From contig DASCMS010000048.1 of assembly GCA_036011085.1 (NCBI GenBank), positions 1 to 64,000 on the forward strand: 64,000 nucleotides of DNA, read 5' to 3'. The DNA comes from UBA8231 sp036011085. GTDB lineage: Bacteria; Latescibacterota; UBA2968; UBA8231. Position numbers and translations under genes: made by a program. Of this stretch, positions 43,491 to 52,190 are shown piece after piece. The notes beneath the pieces are model-generated. The model saw only the letters and a list, made by a program, of their open reading frames with translations. It ran no database searches and was not told the DNA's origin. How positions within the stretch are numbered: the stretch's first letter is position 1; every line of letters starts with the position of its first letter.

Positions 43491-46400
43491 CGATCCCTCC
43501 CGAGGCGAAGATGCCGTCGCCGACGTCGATCAGATCACGGGCCACCTGGCTGTGAAACGCTTTCGACTCCTGATCGAGCGTGTGCCAGATGAGAAACTCC
43601 TTACGCAGCTGATTGACGAAGCGCCCGTTCACCCGCTGCCAGTAGGTGTCCTGCCCGCTCAGCCGCTGGATGAAGACCTCCACGCCGTAGGCACCCCGTG
43701 TCACCTCGCTCGGGGCGCACTCAATCTGCACGAACTGGCTGACCCCCATGTCGAACGGAGCCAGCCACAGCAGCAGTTGCACACCATACTGGATCTTCCC
43801 CGAGGCTTCGTCGGTCTCCCTGACGACCCGCACTTTGTCTGAATAGAAGTCACCGATGGACTCTTCCCCATAGGCTTGAAAGAAACTCGCCAGAAAACCG
43901 CAGAGCCCCTCGACCTCCTGCTCGGAGACCATGAAGGGGAAGGCGAACTCCCAGCGATCCCCGTCCGGAGGCGGCGGGCGCCAGCGACGCACGGTATCGG
44001 GCACGGCGGACCGGGAAGCCAGCCGCGCCGGGTAGATGGTCGACACGAGCACGACGCCCATGACCATCAGGGCCGAGAGAATGGCCGCCAGCGAAGAGTA
44101 GTTGAGGTTCATGCCTCCCAGCCAGCCGAAGTGGACGAGGACACGCCCCAGGCCCTGCCCCAGCATGTAGCCCATGGTGACGCCGATGACGGCATAGACA
44201 CAGGCCTCGGCGATGAACAGCAGGGCGATATGCATCGGCGCCAGTCCGACCGAGGAATAGATCCCGATCTCACGAAAACGTTCGTACACTGCCCCCATCA
44301 TCGCATTGAGGACGATGAGCGAAGCGATCAGCATCGGCACCAGCAATGCCGCCATACCCTCCACGGAGGTGATACCGAGGGAGGTGAAGGATGAGACCGA
44401 GATCTCTCCCGAGTCCGGGTCGTGGAGGCCGGCGAACAACGTCCCGGAGATCCGCAGCAGGAAATCCTCGATGAGAGCCTTTGCCGGAACCCCCTCGTCG
44501 AAGCGGACCGCCACGGATCGCAACTCGCCGAAGGCCTCCTGTAGCGTTCCGTACGGTAGAATGAGAACATTGCCTGCCGCCAGATGTACGAAAGGCCGCA
44601 CCTCGTAGACATCCTCCTCCTCGACTGTCATCTGTGGTCCGGCGTCGGGGCCGAGGGCGACATTGCTCGACATCTGGAAGTCGGCCGGCGTCAACGGCTC
44701 GTCATCGAGATCGTGGACTTCCTCGAAGGCCTCGGTGTCGAAGACCCCGGCCACGGTGAACCGCTTGCCGAAGATCTGTACGCTTGCCCTGCCGACGTCG
44801 GCGGCGCCGATGCCGAGGGTTGCGGCCATCTCGTCAGGCAGCAGGCAGGACTGTTCATCATCACTTTGGAACCAGCGTCCGGACACGAGGGTGGAGGCCA
44901 CATCTGTCACCCGGGGCTCCCGCGAGGTCAACCCCAGCAGGCCGGTGGCGCGAGCACTCAAGCTATCGTGCCGTACGTCGGTGAACTTCTTCTCCTCATC
45001 GTCGTAGGCGATGTACCAGTTGCGCGGCACCACAACGCCCTGGTCGCCAAAGTGCGACCGGGCGTATTCCAGCGTCGACGGAGACAGGAAGTTCCAGCCG
45101 CGATCACGGATCAGCACCCCCTCGTAGCTCCCTGTGTGATCGAGGGAAAACACGAGGAAGCGTACATCGGGTCGAAACGAAGTGAAGGAGAGAACCGTGA
45201 AGGTCAGCAGTGTCAGCGTCAGCAACGTCAGGCCGGTGCGCAGGCGTCGACGTCGCATGTTCGAGATACCGAGAATGAAGGCGGTGTAGGCGGCGCTCAC
45301 GCGGCTGATATCGGTCTGGTGCACCTTTGCCTGCTCCGCCTGGTACTCCCTCAGGAAGCGGTTGAAACGGCTCGACACCATGGCCAGGACGAAGAGGGCC
45401 ATGGCCATGATGGCGAAGGCGAGCAGGATCATGAGAGGGTGGGCGATGTCGAAGGCCGGGTGCACCTGGGAGATCAGCAGCCAGACCACCAGCAACAAGC
45501 CGCCGAAGCCGGCGATCTGCCAGCGGACGTCCGGTGAGGCAAACAGGAGACGCTCACCGAAGAACGCCGTAGGGATGACGAGGGCGAGGAAGAAGACGAT
45601 GCCGCGAATCACATCGTTCAGCGTACCCACGACCTCGGGATAGGCGAGCATCGTCACACCCAGACCGGCGCGGACCTGTGCGATGTAGTCCTTCCAGTGC
45701 AACGAATCATGGGCAGCCTGGGCGGCGTCCAGATGCTGCCGCCCAGCCTCATGTAGACGGCTGAGGCGCTGATTCTCAATGGCATGCCGTCGCATCGTCT
45801 CCATGCGGGCACCGTTCAGCCGCCAGATGTCACGCAGGGCGTGCAGTTCGGTGGGCAGCACACTCTCGTGCTGAAGATCGTAGCCCACTCCTTTCGCCTC
45901 TTCTTCGTTGCTCCCTCCCGGACTGTTGATCAGCAGCAGCGAGCCGAAGAGCATCTTCAGGGCTTTGTCCTGCCGACCGCCCTCCCGTGGTGCGAACAGC
46001 ACGCAGAGATCACTGCTCATGCTGCCGCCGAAATGGTAGCCGTACTGGCGCGGCGCGAGCCCCGCTGCGTCGATCAGTTTCAGTTTCCCCATGCCCATCA
46101 ACCGGTTGGGGTCGGTCAGTCCGTAGAGCGTCCGGGAAACGGCAGGAAAGACGACGACCGTGCGCGTGTTCTGATTCCAGCGGATGGCCCAGGCCAGTCG
46201 TCCGGAAGGTGTGGGTTTGCCGTGGAATTTCCTCGCCCGCTCGCTGAGATCCGGGGCGTAGACGATATCACCCGACACCCGATCCAGGGAATAGGCGCCC
46301 AAGGTCACTGCACCGAGCGAAAGCCCGGGGATGCGGGCCTGCCCCTCGTCATCGGTGAGATGATACTTCGTCCAGTGCACGCCCTTGTGGGTGCCACCAC

Positions 46401-47952
46401 CGACCAGTACGAGAGCGTCTCCCACCGCACGGTCCGGCACCTGACTGCGGCGCGGGAAGGCCCGAACCTTCACCCTGTGGGTACGCATCTCATCCTTGAG
46501 GACCGGCCCGAAGTCCTCGAGTCCCAGAAACAGCGCCGTGTCGGCAAAGGACCGGGCGAGAATGCCGTTGAGGAACAGCGACTGTCTGTGCAGGTTGGTC
46601 ACGTTCACGTGTTCGGGCGTGTCCAGGGGTGTGTTCACCGGGAAACGCGCATCGTGTATGGTGACGAAGGAGAGCGCCACCTGGCCTGCGTCCATGGCCA
46701 TGCCGGCGTCGACGGTGACCCCATCGGGCACGAAGGTGGACCAGTCCATACCACGGATCGGGCTGATGCCGTTGACCATCGCCCGAGCCGGATCGCGCCC
46801 CAACTCGCTGGCAACCTGTTCGGCGTAGGCGGTGTAGCGCCTGCCGAAGGGAACGAAGAACCGTTTCAGATTGAAGCTGAAGGTGTTGTTCCAGATACCC
46901 ACCTGATCCGTCTTCGTCGACAGATCGAGGCTGATGAACAGGTCTGGTGTCAGTGGCTCGGTCATGCGTGGGGCGTAGAACTTCGACCGGCGCGCATGAC
47001 GGTCGAGGAAATCGACGGCGCCGCCCATCGCCTGAAAGTGGGCGCCGGCAAACAGCAGGATGATATTGCGTTCGGGTGGGTGCTCGTACAGATAGCGGGC
47101 GAGCTCCAGCAGAGCGGCGGCGCTGGCGGCCAGTTCGGCGGCCGGAGCCAGGGAGGGGGCAATGGAGATGCCGTCGTAGTAGGCTTCCACGACGATACGC
47201 TGCGCCGCTAGTGTCGAGTCCGCCGTCGTCGCCGGAATCTCAACCCAGATGTTCCACGCCGGTCTTTCGACCCAGTCCATGCGGGAGTGCAACAGCACGT
47301 CGATCTCGTCACCGGCTACGAGCCGTCGTCGCAGTCGGTCGCCGTCCTGTGCCCCGATCCAGAACCGTGGCACATCTACAGGGGCGTAGAGGTACTTGTC
47401 GAGGGTTTGCCGGTAGGATGTCCCCTCCGGCTCGACGAAGACGATCGCCCTGGCTCCGAGACCGGCCAGACGGATCCAGTGGTCCCAGGAGTTGAATTCC
47501 ATGAGAATGATGCGTCCGTTCACGGCACGCCCGTCGAGCTCCTCGTACTCGCCGCTTCCACCCCAGACCAAGGGGGCCCTGACACCCTCGGGAGACACTG
47601 TCGTCGTCCGGGCCCCATTCGGCCAGAGACCGAAGAGGCGGGCAGATTCGCCCCATTCCTCCACGAAGAGACTGCCAGTCCCGACTTCAGACGGAATCGT
47701 GACTGGGAAGGCCTCCCGGCGCACCGTGCCGAGACCCAGGGCCTGCAGCTGTGCTTCGAGCCAGTCCGCCGCCTGCGCATTGCCCGGTTGCCCCGTCATC
47801 CTCGAGTCAAAGGAGGCCAGGTACTCGATGGTCTGCCGCAGGCGTTCGTCACCATCGGCGACGGCCAGCAGATCGGGCCCGTTGGCGGCCAGAGGCACCG
47901 CGGCCAGGCTGATGATCAGACAGGCGGCCGGATTCTTCCACGGTTGCCTCAT
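43483..47952 (-). CDS. Pseudo-M28 peptidase domain fused to FtsX-type permease
   Basis: 1,489 aa. Signal peptide (ACLIISLAAVPLAANG), then an M28-like domain (30-480) in which the metal ligands are replaced: the HxD site reads YYD (258-260), the DD site reads AAE (271-273), the EE pair is HF (305-306) and the last His is N440 (NTPLDTPEHVN); D343 remains. An Ig/CarboxypepD_reg-like segment (about 490-600) and helical region follow. Then come membrane helices and an FtsX permease core (NMRRRRLRTGLTLLTLTLLTF; YERFREIGIYSSVGLAPMHIALLF; STIYPARLASR) and a 200-aa C-terminal soluble domain. FtsX permeases normally need an ABC ATPase; none is nearby. The ATG at 47952 overlaps the DUF6785 stop (ATGA); a longer frame to 48216 is rejected. 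Confidence 0.8.
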   Translation of the reverse strand: MRQPWKNPAACLIISLAAVPLAANGPDLLAVADGDERLRQTIEYLASFDSRMTGQPGNAQAADWLEAQLQALGLGTVRREAFPVTIPSEVGTGSLFVEEWGESARLFGLWPNGARTTTVSPEGVRAPLVWGGSGEYEELDGRAVNGRIILMEFNSWDHWIRLAGLGARAIVFVEPEGTSYRQTLDKYLYAPVDVPRFWIGAQDGDRLRRRLVAGDEIDVLLHSRMDWVERPAWNIWVEIPATTADSTLAAQRIVVEAYYDGISIAPSLAPAAELAASAAALLELARYLYEHPPERNIILLFAGAHFQAMGGAVDFLDRHARRSKFYAPRMTEPLTPDLFISLDLSTKTDQVGIWNNTFSFNLKRFFVPFGRRYTAYAEQVASELGRDPARAMVNGISPIRGMDWSTFVPDGVTVDAGMAMDAGQVALSFVTIHDARFPVNTPLDTPEHVNVTNLHRQSLFLNGILARSFADTALFLGLEDFGPVLKDEMRTHRVKVRAFPRRSQVPDRAVGDALVLVGGGTHKGVHWTKYHLTDDEGQARIPGLSLGAVTLGAYSLDRVSGDIVYAPDLSERARKFHGKPTPSGRLAWAIRWNQNTRTVVVFPAVSRTLYGLTDPNRLMGMGKLKLIDAAGLAPRQYGYHFGGSMSSDLCVLFAPREGGRQDKALKMLFGSLLLINSPGGSNEEEAKGVGYDLQHESVLPTELHALRDIWRLNGARMETMRRHAIENQRLSRLHEAGRQHLDAAQAAHDSLHWKDYIAQVRAGLGVTMLAYPEVVGTLNDVIRGIVFFLALVIPTAFFGERLLFASPDVRWQIAGFGGLLLVVWLLISQVHPAFDIAHPLMILLAFAIMAMALFVLAMVSSRFNRFLREYQAEQAKVHQTDISRVSAAYTAFILGISNMRRRRLRTGLTLLTLTLLTFTVLSFTSFRPDVRFLVFSLDHTGSYEGVLIRDRGWNFLSPSTLEYARSHFGDQGVVVPRNWYIAYDDEEKKFTDVRHDSLSARATGLLGLTSREPRVTDVASTLVSGRWFQSDDEQSCLLPDEMAATLGIGAADVGRASVQIFGKRFTVAGVFDTEAFEEVHDLDDEPLTPADFQMSSNVALGPDAGPQMTVEEEDVYEVRPFVHLAAGNVLILPYGTLQEAFGELRSVAVRFDEGVPAKALIEDFLLRISGTLFAGLHDPDSGEISVSSFTSLGITSVEGMAALLVPMLIASLIVLNAMMGAVYERFREIGIYSSVGLAPMHIALLFIAEACVYAVIGVTMGYMLGQGLGRVLVHFGWLGGMNLNYSSLAAILSALMVMGVVLVSTIYPARLASRSAVPDTVRRWRPPPPDGDRWEFAFPFMVSEQEVEGLCGFLASFFQAYGEESIGDFYSDKVRVVRETDEASGKIQYGVQLLLWLAPFDMGVSQFVQIECAPSEVTRGAYGVEVFIQRLSGQDTYWQRVNGRFVNQLRKEFLIWHTLDQESKAFHSQVARDLIDVGDGIFASGGIDG

Positions 47953-50111
47953 ACGTCGAAGATCCTGTTGCCGACCTTCCCGGTGAAATAATCGATGACG
48001 AGCCAGATCCCGTTGCAGAAAGCCTGGCCGGCGATCAGCCCGAGAAAGAACTTCTGGCTGTGGCGGTACGTCGAGGCACCGCCGTAGCGCAGGATCATCC
48101 GCTTGACGAGCCAGGCGAGGAACACGTTGAACCAGACGAAGTTCATCATGTAGTTGGCGCTGATCGGGAAACCGAGAGGGTGCAACGGCCACCAGGGCAG
48201 CCGCTGTCGGAGCCACATCATCACCAACATGGCGGCAGCGCCGCCGCCGAGGAATCCCAACCCCGGCCAGTTCGTGCCTTCGACCTCGAGATTGCGCAGC
48301 GCCTGACTATACGTATCCGCGGGCAGGCCCTCGAAGAACCAGCTGTTCAGGTTGATCCCGCCGTGTTGGTAGGACATGTGGAAGATCATCCAGAAGGAGC
48401 CCGTGGCGCCGAGGAACAGGGCCAGGATCATGGCCCAGAACACGATGCGCCGATTCGCCGGCTCCATCTCCTCGATCATCTTCAGAGCGTTCGTGGCAGT
48501 GGCCATGACGAAGACGCGGATGTCGGCAGCCCAGACGTGCGCCAGCGACAGGTTGACGACACCTGAGGAACCGACGAGGGACGCCCCGACAGCGTGGATG
48601 ACGAGATCGCTGGCGATCATGGGCGAGCGCACAGCCGCCAGACCGGCTTCGGCGACGACCCGCGTAATGCCGAGAAAGATGAGCATGGCCAGCAGAACGA
48701 AGACTCCCGAGACCCAGAATGGCGTTCCCATGAACCACAGCCAGACGGACATGACCGTGACACCGCCGATCAGACCGGCCACGGCGCCGCGGTATGGCAT
48801 AATCTCGTCCGCATCAGAGACTTCGGGGGCCCATCCGAAAGCCTTGGCGAACACGTCCCGATAGTGGCCACGTCCCACCCACACTCCCACCACGACCATC
48901 ACCAGCAGGGCCCCGACTCCCTGATAGCCCAGGAAGGGATAATCGGCTACCCCGAAGCTGAGTTTCTGTGTCGATTTGAGACCCGCCAGAACGAGGGCCT
49001 CCTTCTCGAGGCGGGACAGCAGATGGAACACCCAGATGCCCGAGGCGATGTTGGCATTTATGAAATACGAAAACCCCAACATGGTGAAGCTGAGCACGAG
49101 GGTCAGAGACTGGCGGCCGAAGAATGGCACCGCCCATCGCAAGGGCAGCACCGGCACCGCCGGCCAGTACCGGTGCAGGCCGAGCAGGCTGCCCGCAATC
49201 AACGGCAGAGCTGCACCAAACCACATACCGGGTTGCCGGAAAAACCCGTTGACGATGCGGTCGGGTTCCTCGGAGCGGATCATCGACAGGCCCACCTGGG
49301 CGATGGGATAGGCGAGTCGCTCGCGCTCCATCCACTGACGACGAACGATGACGGCTACCGAGACCATCGAGACATAGAGCGCGAGCAGAAGGATCCCCCA
49401 CCAGAACAGTGGTTCAACCCACGTCTCATAGGGGATGCGATCTGTCGTATGGGCAAGCCCCTCATAGAACAACTGGCTCCCCGTGCCGTCGTCGACCATG
49501 GCGCGCTCGGGCAGATGGGGCACAAGCTTCTCCTGCCACTTGTTCTCAGGCGAAGCGAAATAAAAGATGGCCGTGATGATCGGCAGGATCTGCTCGCTCA
49601 GTCCCATCGTACATACTGCCGAGACGATGAGGAGCATGGCATAGACGAGGATGAGTTCAGAGCGGTTCAGAGCCAGAGACCGGCCCCGCAGCGCCAGGGG
49701 CATGTTGATCCACGTCGTGATGACGAGAAAGGATGCCAGCAGCAACCCGGGAGACGTGGGATCGATGTCAGCACCGGCGGGAAGGTAGACCGCTAACCAG
49801 GCACCGGTTGCGGCCACAGCGACACAGGCGGCAGCCGTGGCTCCTCCGCGGGCGATGATCTTGAGCAGGGCGTTGAGGACGCCGATGAGAAGCAGGAAGA
49901 GAAAGATCGCGCCGGGCGTGGAAAAGTCGAGGGCCATGTAGGACCCCCGGATGATCATATTGCCGTACGGGGCACCGATGGCCAGGAAAAAGGACAGGAA
50001 GCCCCCGATCCAGAACGCCTGCAGCGACAGCCCTTCGGCGCCTGATCTGAGCACGGTGTCTCTGCGGGTTGCCAGAAAACTGGAGTAAGCTCGGGGGATC
50101 CCGCGTCGCAT
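47949..50111 (-). CDS. DUF6785-type polytopic membrane protein (OPT-like)
   Basis: 720 aa, about 14 transmembrane segments. First gene of the three-gene operon. Distinct segments: FFLAIGAPYGNMIIRGSYMALDFSTPGAIF, RGRSLALNRSELILVYAMLLIVSAVCTMGLSEQILPIITAIFYFASPENKW, ERERLAYPIAQVGLSMI and HAVGASLVGSSGVVNLSLAHVWAADIRVFVMATATNALKMIEE. The family is known mainly by DUF number; the OPT-like layout suggests transport. ATG at 50111, preceded by GAGAGG and the promoter at 50138-50167. The longer frame to 50297 runs over the divergent M42 gene. Confidence 0.78.
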   Translation of the reverse strand: MRRGIPRAYSSFLATRRDTVLRSGAEGLSLQAFWIGGFLSFFLAIGAPYGNMIIRGSYMALDFSTPGAIFLFLLLIGVLNALLKIIARGGATAAACVAVAATGAWLAVYLPAGADIDPTSPGLLLASFLVITTWINMPLALRGRSLALNRSELILVYAMLLIVSAVCTMGLSEQILPIITAIFYFASPENKWQEKLVPHLPERAMVDDGTGSQLFYEGLAHTTDRIPYETWVEPLFWWGILLLALYVSMVSVAVIVRRQWMERERLAYPIAQVGLSMIRSEEPDRIVNGFFRQPGMWFGAALPLIAGSLLGLHRYWPAVPVLPLRWAVPFFGRQSLTLVLSFTMLGFSYFINANIASGIWVFHLLSRLEKEALVLAGLKSTQKLSFGVADYPFLGYQGVGALLVMVVVGVWVGRGHYRDVFAKAFGWAPEVSDADEIMPYRGAVAGLIGGVTVMSVWLWFMGTPFWVSGVFVLLAMLIFLGITRVVAEAGLAAVRSPMIASDLVIHAVGASLVGSSGVVNLSLAHVWAADIRVFVMATATNALKMIEEMEPANRRIVFWAMILALFLGATGSFWMIFHMSYQHGGINLNSWFFEGLPADTYSQALRNLEVEGTNWPGLGFLGGGAAAMLVMMWLRQRLPWWPLHPLGFPISANYMMNFVWFNVFLAWLVKRMILRYGGASTYRHSQKFFLGLIAGQAFCNGIWLVIDYFTGKVGNRIFDV

Positions 50112-50137
50112 CAGCCTCTCGTCGTCAAGTGAGGGAC

Positions 50138-50167
50138 AAGATACACCCGCCCCTTCCAGGGGGGCAA
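50138..50167 (-). promoter_or_regulatory. Promoter of the three-gene membrane operon
   Basis: Minus strand: -35 TTGCCC, 18-nt spacer, -10 TATCTT, about 20 nt of leader to the ATG at 50111. The spacer contains a GCCCC/GGGGC inverted repeat, a possible operator. Confidence 0.55.
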
Positions 50168-50172
50168 TCGTC

Positions 50173-50201
50173 TTGACCGGCGCAGTTGACGGGATTGTAT
50201 T
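50173..50201 (+). promoter_or_regulatory. Promoter of the M42 gene, possibly leaderless
   Basis: -35 TTGACC, 17-nt spacer, -10 TGTATT. The -10 ends 6 nt before the ATG at 50208, so the predicted start falls on or next to the start codon. No Shine-Dalgarno is present. Confidence 0.5.
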
Positions 50202-50207
50202 GAAAAG

Positions 50208-51353
50208 ATGAGTGAATCCCTCATCGACATCATCCAGCGCCTGCTGGTCCTGCCCACGGCGCCCTTCCACGAGCACCACATACTCGCCGAGGTCCATCGT
50301 TTCGCCGCCGAGCGGTCTCTCATCATCGACACCGATGAAGTCGGCAACATCACTCTGAGCACCGTCGATGCCGCCCCTTCAGGACTGTGCCTGACCGCCC
50401 ATATGGATCACCCGGCCCTTGGTTTCGGGGTTCACGAATCAACCCGCGATATCCTTTTCGAGAAACTCGGTGGCCTGCCCGTCGACCTTGCCCGCAAGGC
50501 TCGGGTTCTGCTGTACGAGACGACGACGGGCACCGGCCTTGCCGACCCGGTGGGCGGTGGCTCGGTGACCGCCTTTCTCGAGGAGGGCGTACCCGGCGCC
50601 ACGGCAGAGTTCCCGCTCTTTCGTGTCCGCGTCGACGAGGAAGTACCGGAGGGTGAGTTGTTTGCCGTCTGGGACCTGACGCCCTGCGCCTTCGAAGGAA
50701 CACGTATCATCGGCACGGCCTGCGATGATCTCGTTGGCGTCGCCGTGGCCCTGGCGACGCTGGAGCGCTGCCTCGAAATCGATATGGCCGTCTCCGTACT
50801 GCTGACACGGGCTGAGGAAACTGGCTTCGGCGGTATGCTGGCAGCGGTCAGCGAAGGAAACCTCGAGAGGGACCTCGTTTATGTGAATATCGAATGCTCA
50901 TCCTGCCGTGCGGGGGCGCCGCTGGGTGCGGGACCGGTGATCCGCGTCGGCGATCGACGCTGGGTATTCGACGCCGGCGTAACCGGTGCCCTGGCCACCG
51001 TCGCCCGGGACCTCGACGGCAAGAACGAGAGCTTCCGTGTGCAGCGACGTCTGATGGATGGTGGTGTCTGTGAGGCCACCCCCCTCTCGCACAGTGGCCG
51101 CGCCACGGGCGCCGTCGCCCTGCCTCTCGACAACTATCACAACAACGGGGGCGACGCCCTGCGCCCGGAGGCCGTGCATCTGGACGATGCCGAGAATCTC
51201 GTGACCTTACTCACCGGACTGGCCAGTCAACCACAGGGAGCGCGCGCTGTGGTGGATGCCTCGACGCGTCAACTGAACGATATGTTCCTCTCCCACCGCG
51301 TACCGCAGATCGAGCGTCTCAAGCAGACGATGCCGACGATTGGGAAACCATGA
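50208..51353 (+). CDS. M42-family metallo-aminopeptidase
   Basis: 381 aa. Metal and catalytic motifs look intact: LTAHMDHP (His ligand and Asp), GTACDDLVGVAVALATL (bridging Asp), RAEETGFGGM (Glu base and Glu ligand), NIECS (ligand) and a late YHNNGGDALRPE His. M42 enzymes are dodecameric cytosolic aminopeptidases. It is divergent from the membrane operon containing the dead M28 domain and shares its 96-nt promoter region; it could degrade peptides imported by that system (inference). Confidence 0.88.
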   Translation: MSESLIDIIQRLLVLPTAPFHEHHILAEVHRFAAERSLIIDTDEVGNITLSTVDAAPSGLCLTAHMDHPALGFGVHESTRDILFEKLGGLPVDLARKARVLLYETTTGTGLADPVGGGSVTAFLEEGVPGATAEFPLFRVRVDEEVPEGELFAVWDLTPCAFEGTRIIGTACDDLVGVAVALATLERCLEIDMAVSVLLTRAEETGFGGMLAAVSEGNLERDLVYVNIECSSCRAGAPLGAGPVIRVGDRRWVFDAGVTGALATVARDLDGKNESFRVQRRLMDGGVCEATPLSHSGRATGAVALPLDNYHNNGGDALRPEAVHLDDAENLVTLLTGLASQPQGARAVVDASTRQLNDMFLSHRVPQIERLKQTMPTIGKP

Positions 51354-52123
51354 TGATCGACAAGGTACCTCTCGGGCAGACGGGTCTCGAAGTCTCACCC
51401 CTGTGCTTTGGCACCGGCACGCACGGCTGGAATGGCCGTTCCGACCAGAGCGATCTGGGCTCCGATGCCCTGCCCCGCCTGCTGCGTTTCGCCCACGATT
51501 ACGGCATCACGTTCTGGGACACTGCCGATCAGTACGGAACACATGCCCATGTGGCCGACGCCATGGCTGAGATCGGCCGTGACAGAGTGACGATCGCGAC
51601 GAAATCGGTGTCCCGCACCGCGGCCGATATCGAGGCCGACGTCGAACGCTACCTGCGCGAGTTGCGCACCGACTACATCGACATCCTCCTCCTGCATTGC
51701 ATGAGTGACGCCAACTGGCCGCAGAAGATGCGAGGGCCGATGGAACGCCTGGACCTTTTCAAGGAGAAGGGCATCGTTCGCGCCGTAGGATGCTCCTGCC
51801 ATGACCTCGGCGCTCTGCAGGCATCGGCGGAAGCGGACTGGGTGGACGTCAACCTCGTCCGCATCAACTACGCCGGTCAGAACATGTGCGCCGAGCCGGC
51901 CCGGGTACAGGCAGTGATCGAACGCATGGTGGCCGAAGGCAAGGGTGTGTACGGGATGAAGGTTGTCGGCGGTGGCGGCGACCTGACCGCCGATCCGGAG
52001 AAGGCCATCCGCTTCGTCTGCGAACACACGCCCGTCCACGCCCTCGTGATGGGTATGGTGAGCGAAGAACAGGTCATCGAGAACAGCGGCCTCGTAGCCG
52101 AAGCCGTTGCCCAATCAGTTTAG
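51350..52123 (+). CDS. Aldo/keto reductase
   Basis: 257-aa (alpha/beta)8-barrel oxidoreductase: PLGQTGLEVSPLCFGTGTHGW at the start, then the catalytic tetrad DTADQYG (Asp and Tyr), ATKS (Lys) and DILLLHC (His). It reduces carbonyl compounds with NADPH or NADH; the substrate is unknown. Its start overlaps the M42 stop (ATGATGA context), so the two are coupled. Confidence 0.88.
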   Translation: MMIDKVPLGQTGLEVSPLCFGTGTHGWNGRSDQSDLGSDALPRLLRFAHDYGITFWDTADQYGTHAHVADAMAEIGRDRVTIATKSVSRTAADIEADVERYLRELRTDYIDILLLHCMSDANWPQKMRGPMERLDLFKEKGIVRAVGCSCHDLGALQASAEADWVDVNLVRINYAGQNMCAEPARVQAVIERMVAEGKGVYGMKVVGGGGDLTADPEKAIRFVCEHTPVHALVMGMVSEEQVIENSGLVAEAVAQSV

Positions 52124-52152
52124 GAAAGTGGCGCAGTCCAAGTTCACGAATA

Positions 52153-52190
52153 GAGTTGCGCAGCAACTCACAAGAACCGCGAAGCGGTTC
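52153..52190. terminator. Twin hairpins between convergent genes
   Basis: GAGTTGC-GCA-GCAACTC (52153-52169) and GAACCGC-GAA-GCGGTTC (52174-52190) stand 4 nt apart in the 65-nt gap between the aldo/keto reductase and SDR stops; the second covers the SDR stop codon. No T-runs follow, so a bidirectional mRNA-end structure rather than a textbook intrinsic terminator. Confidence 0.5.

Noticed and set aside
47952..48216. N-terminal extension of the M28/FtsX protein
   Set aside because: It lies inside the DUF6785 gene and is Arg-rich; the ATG at 47952 starts a signal peptide and overlaps the previous stop.
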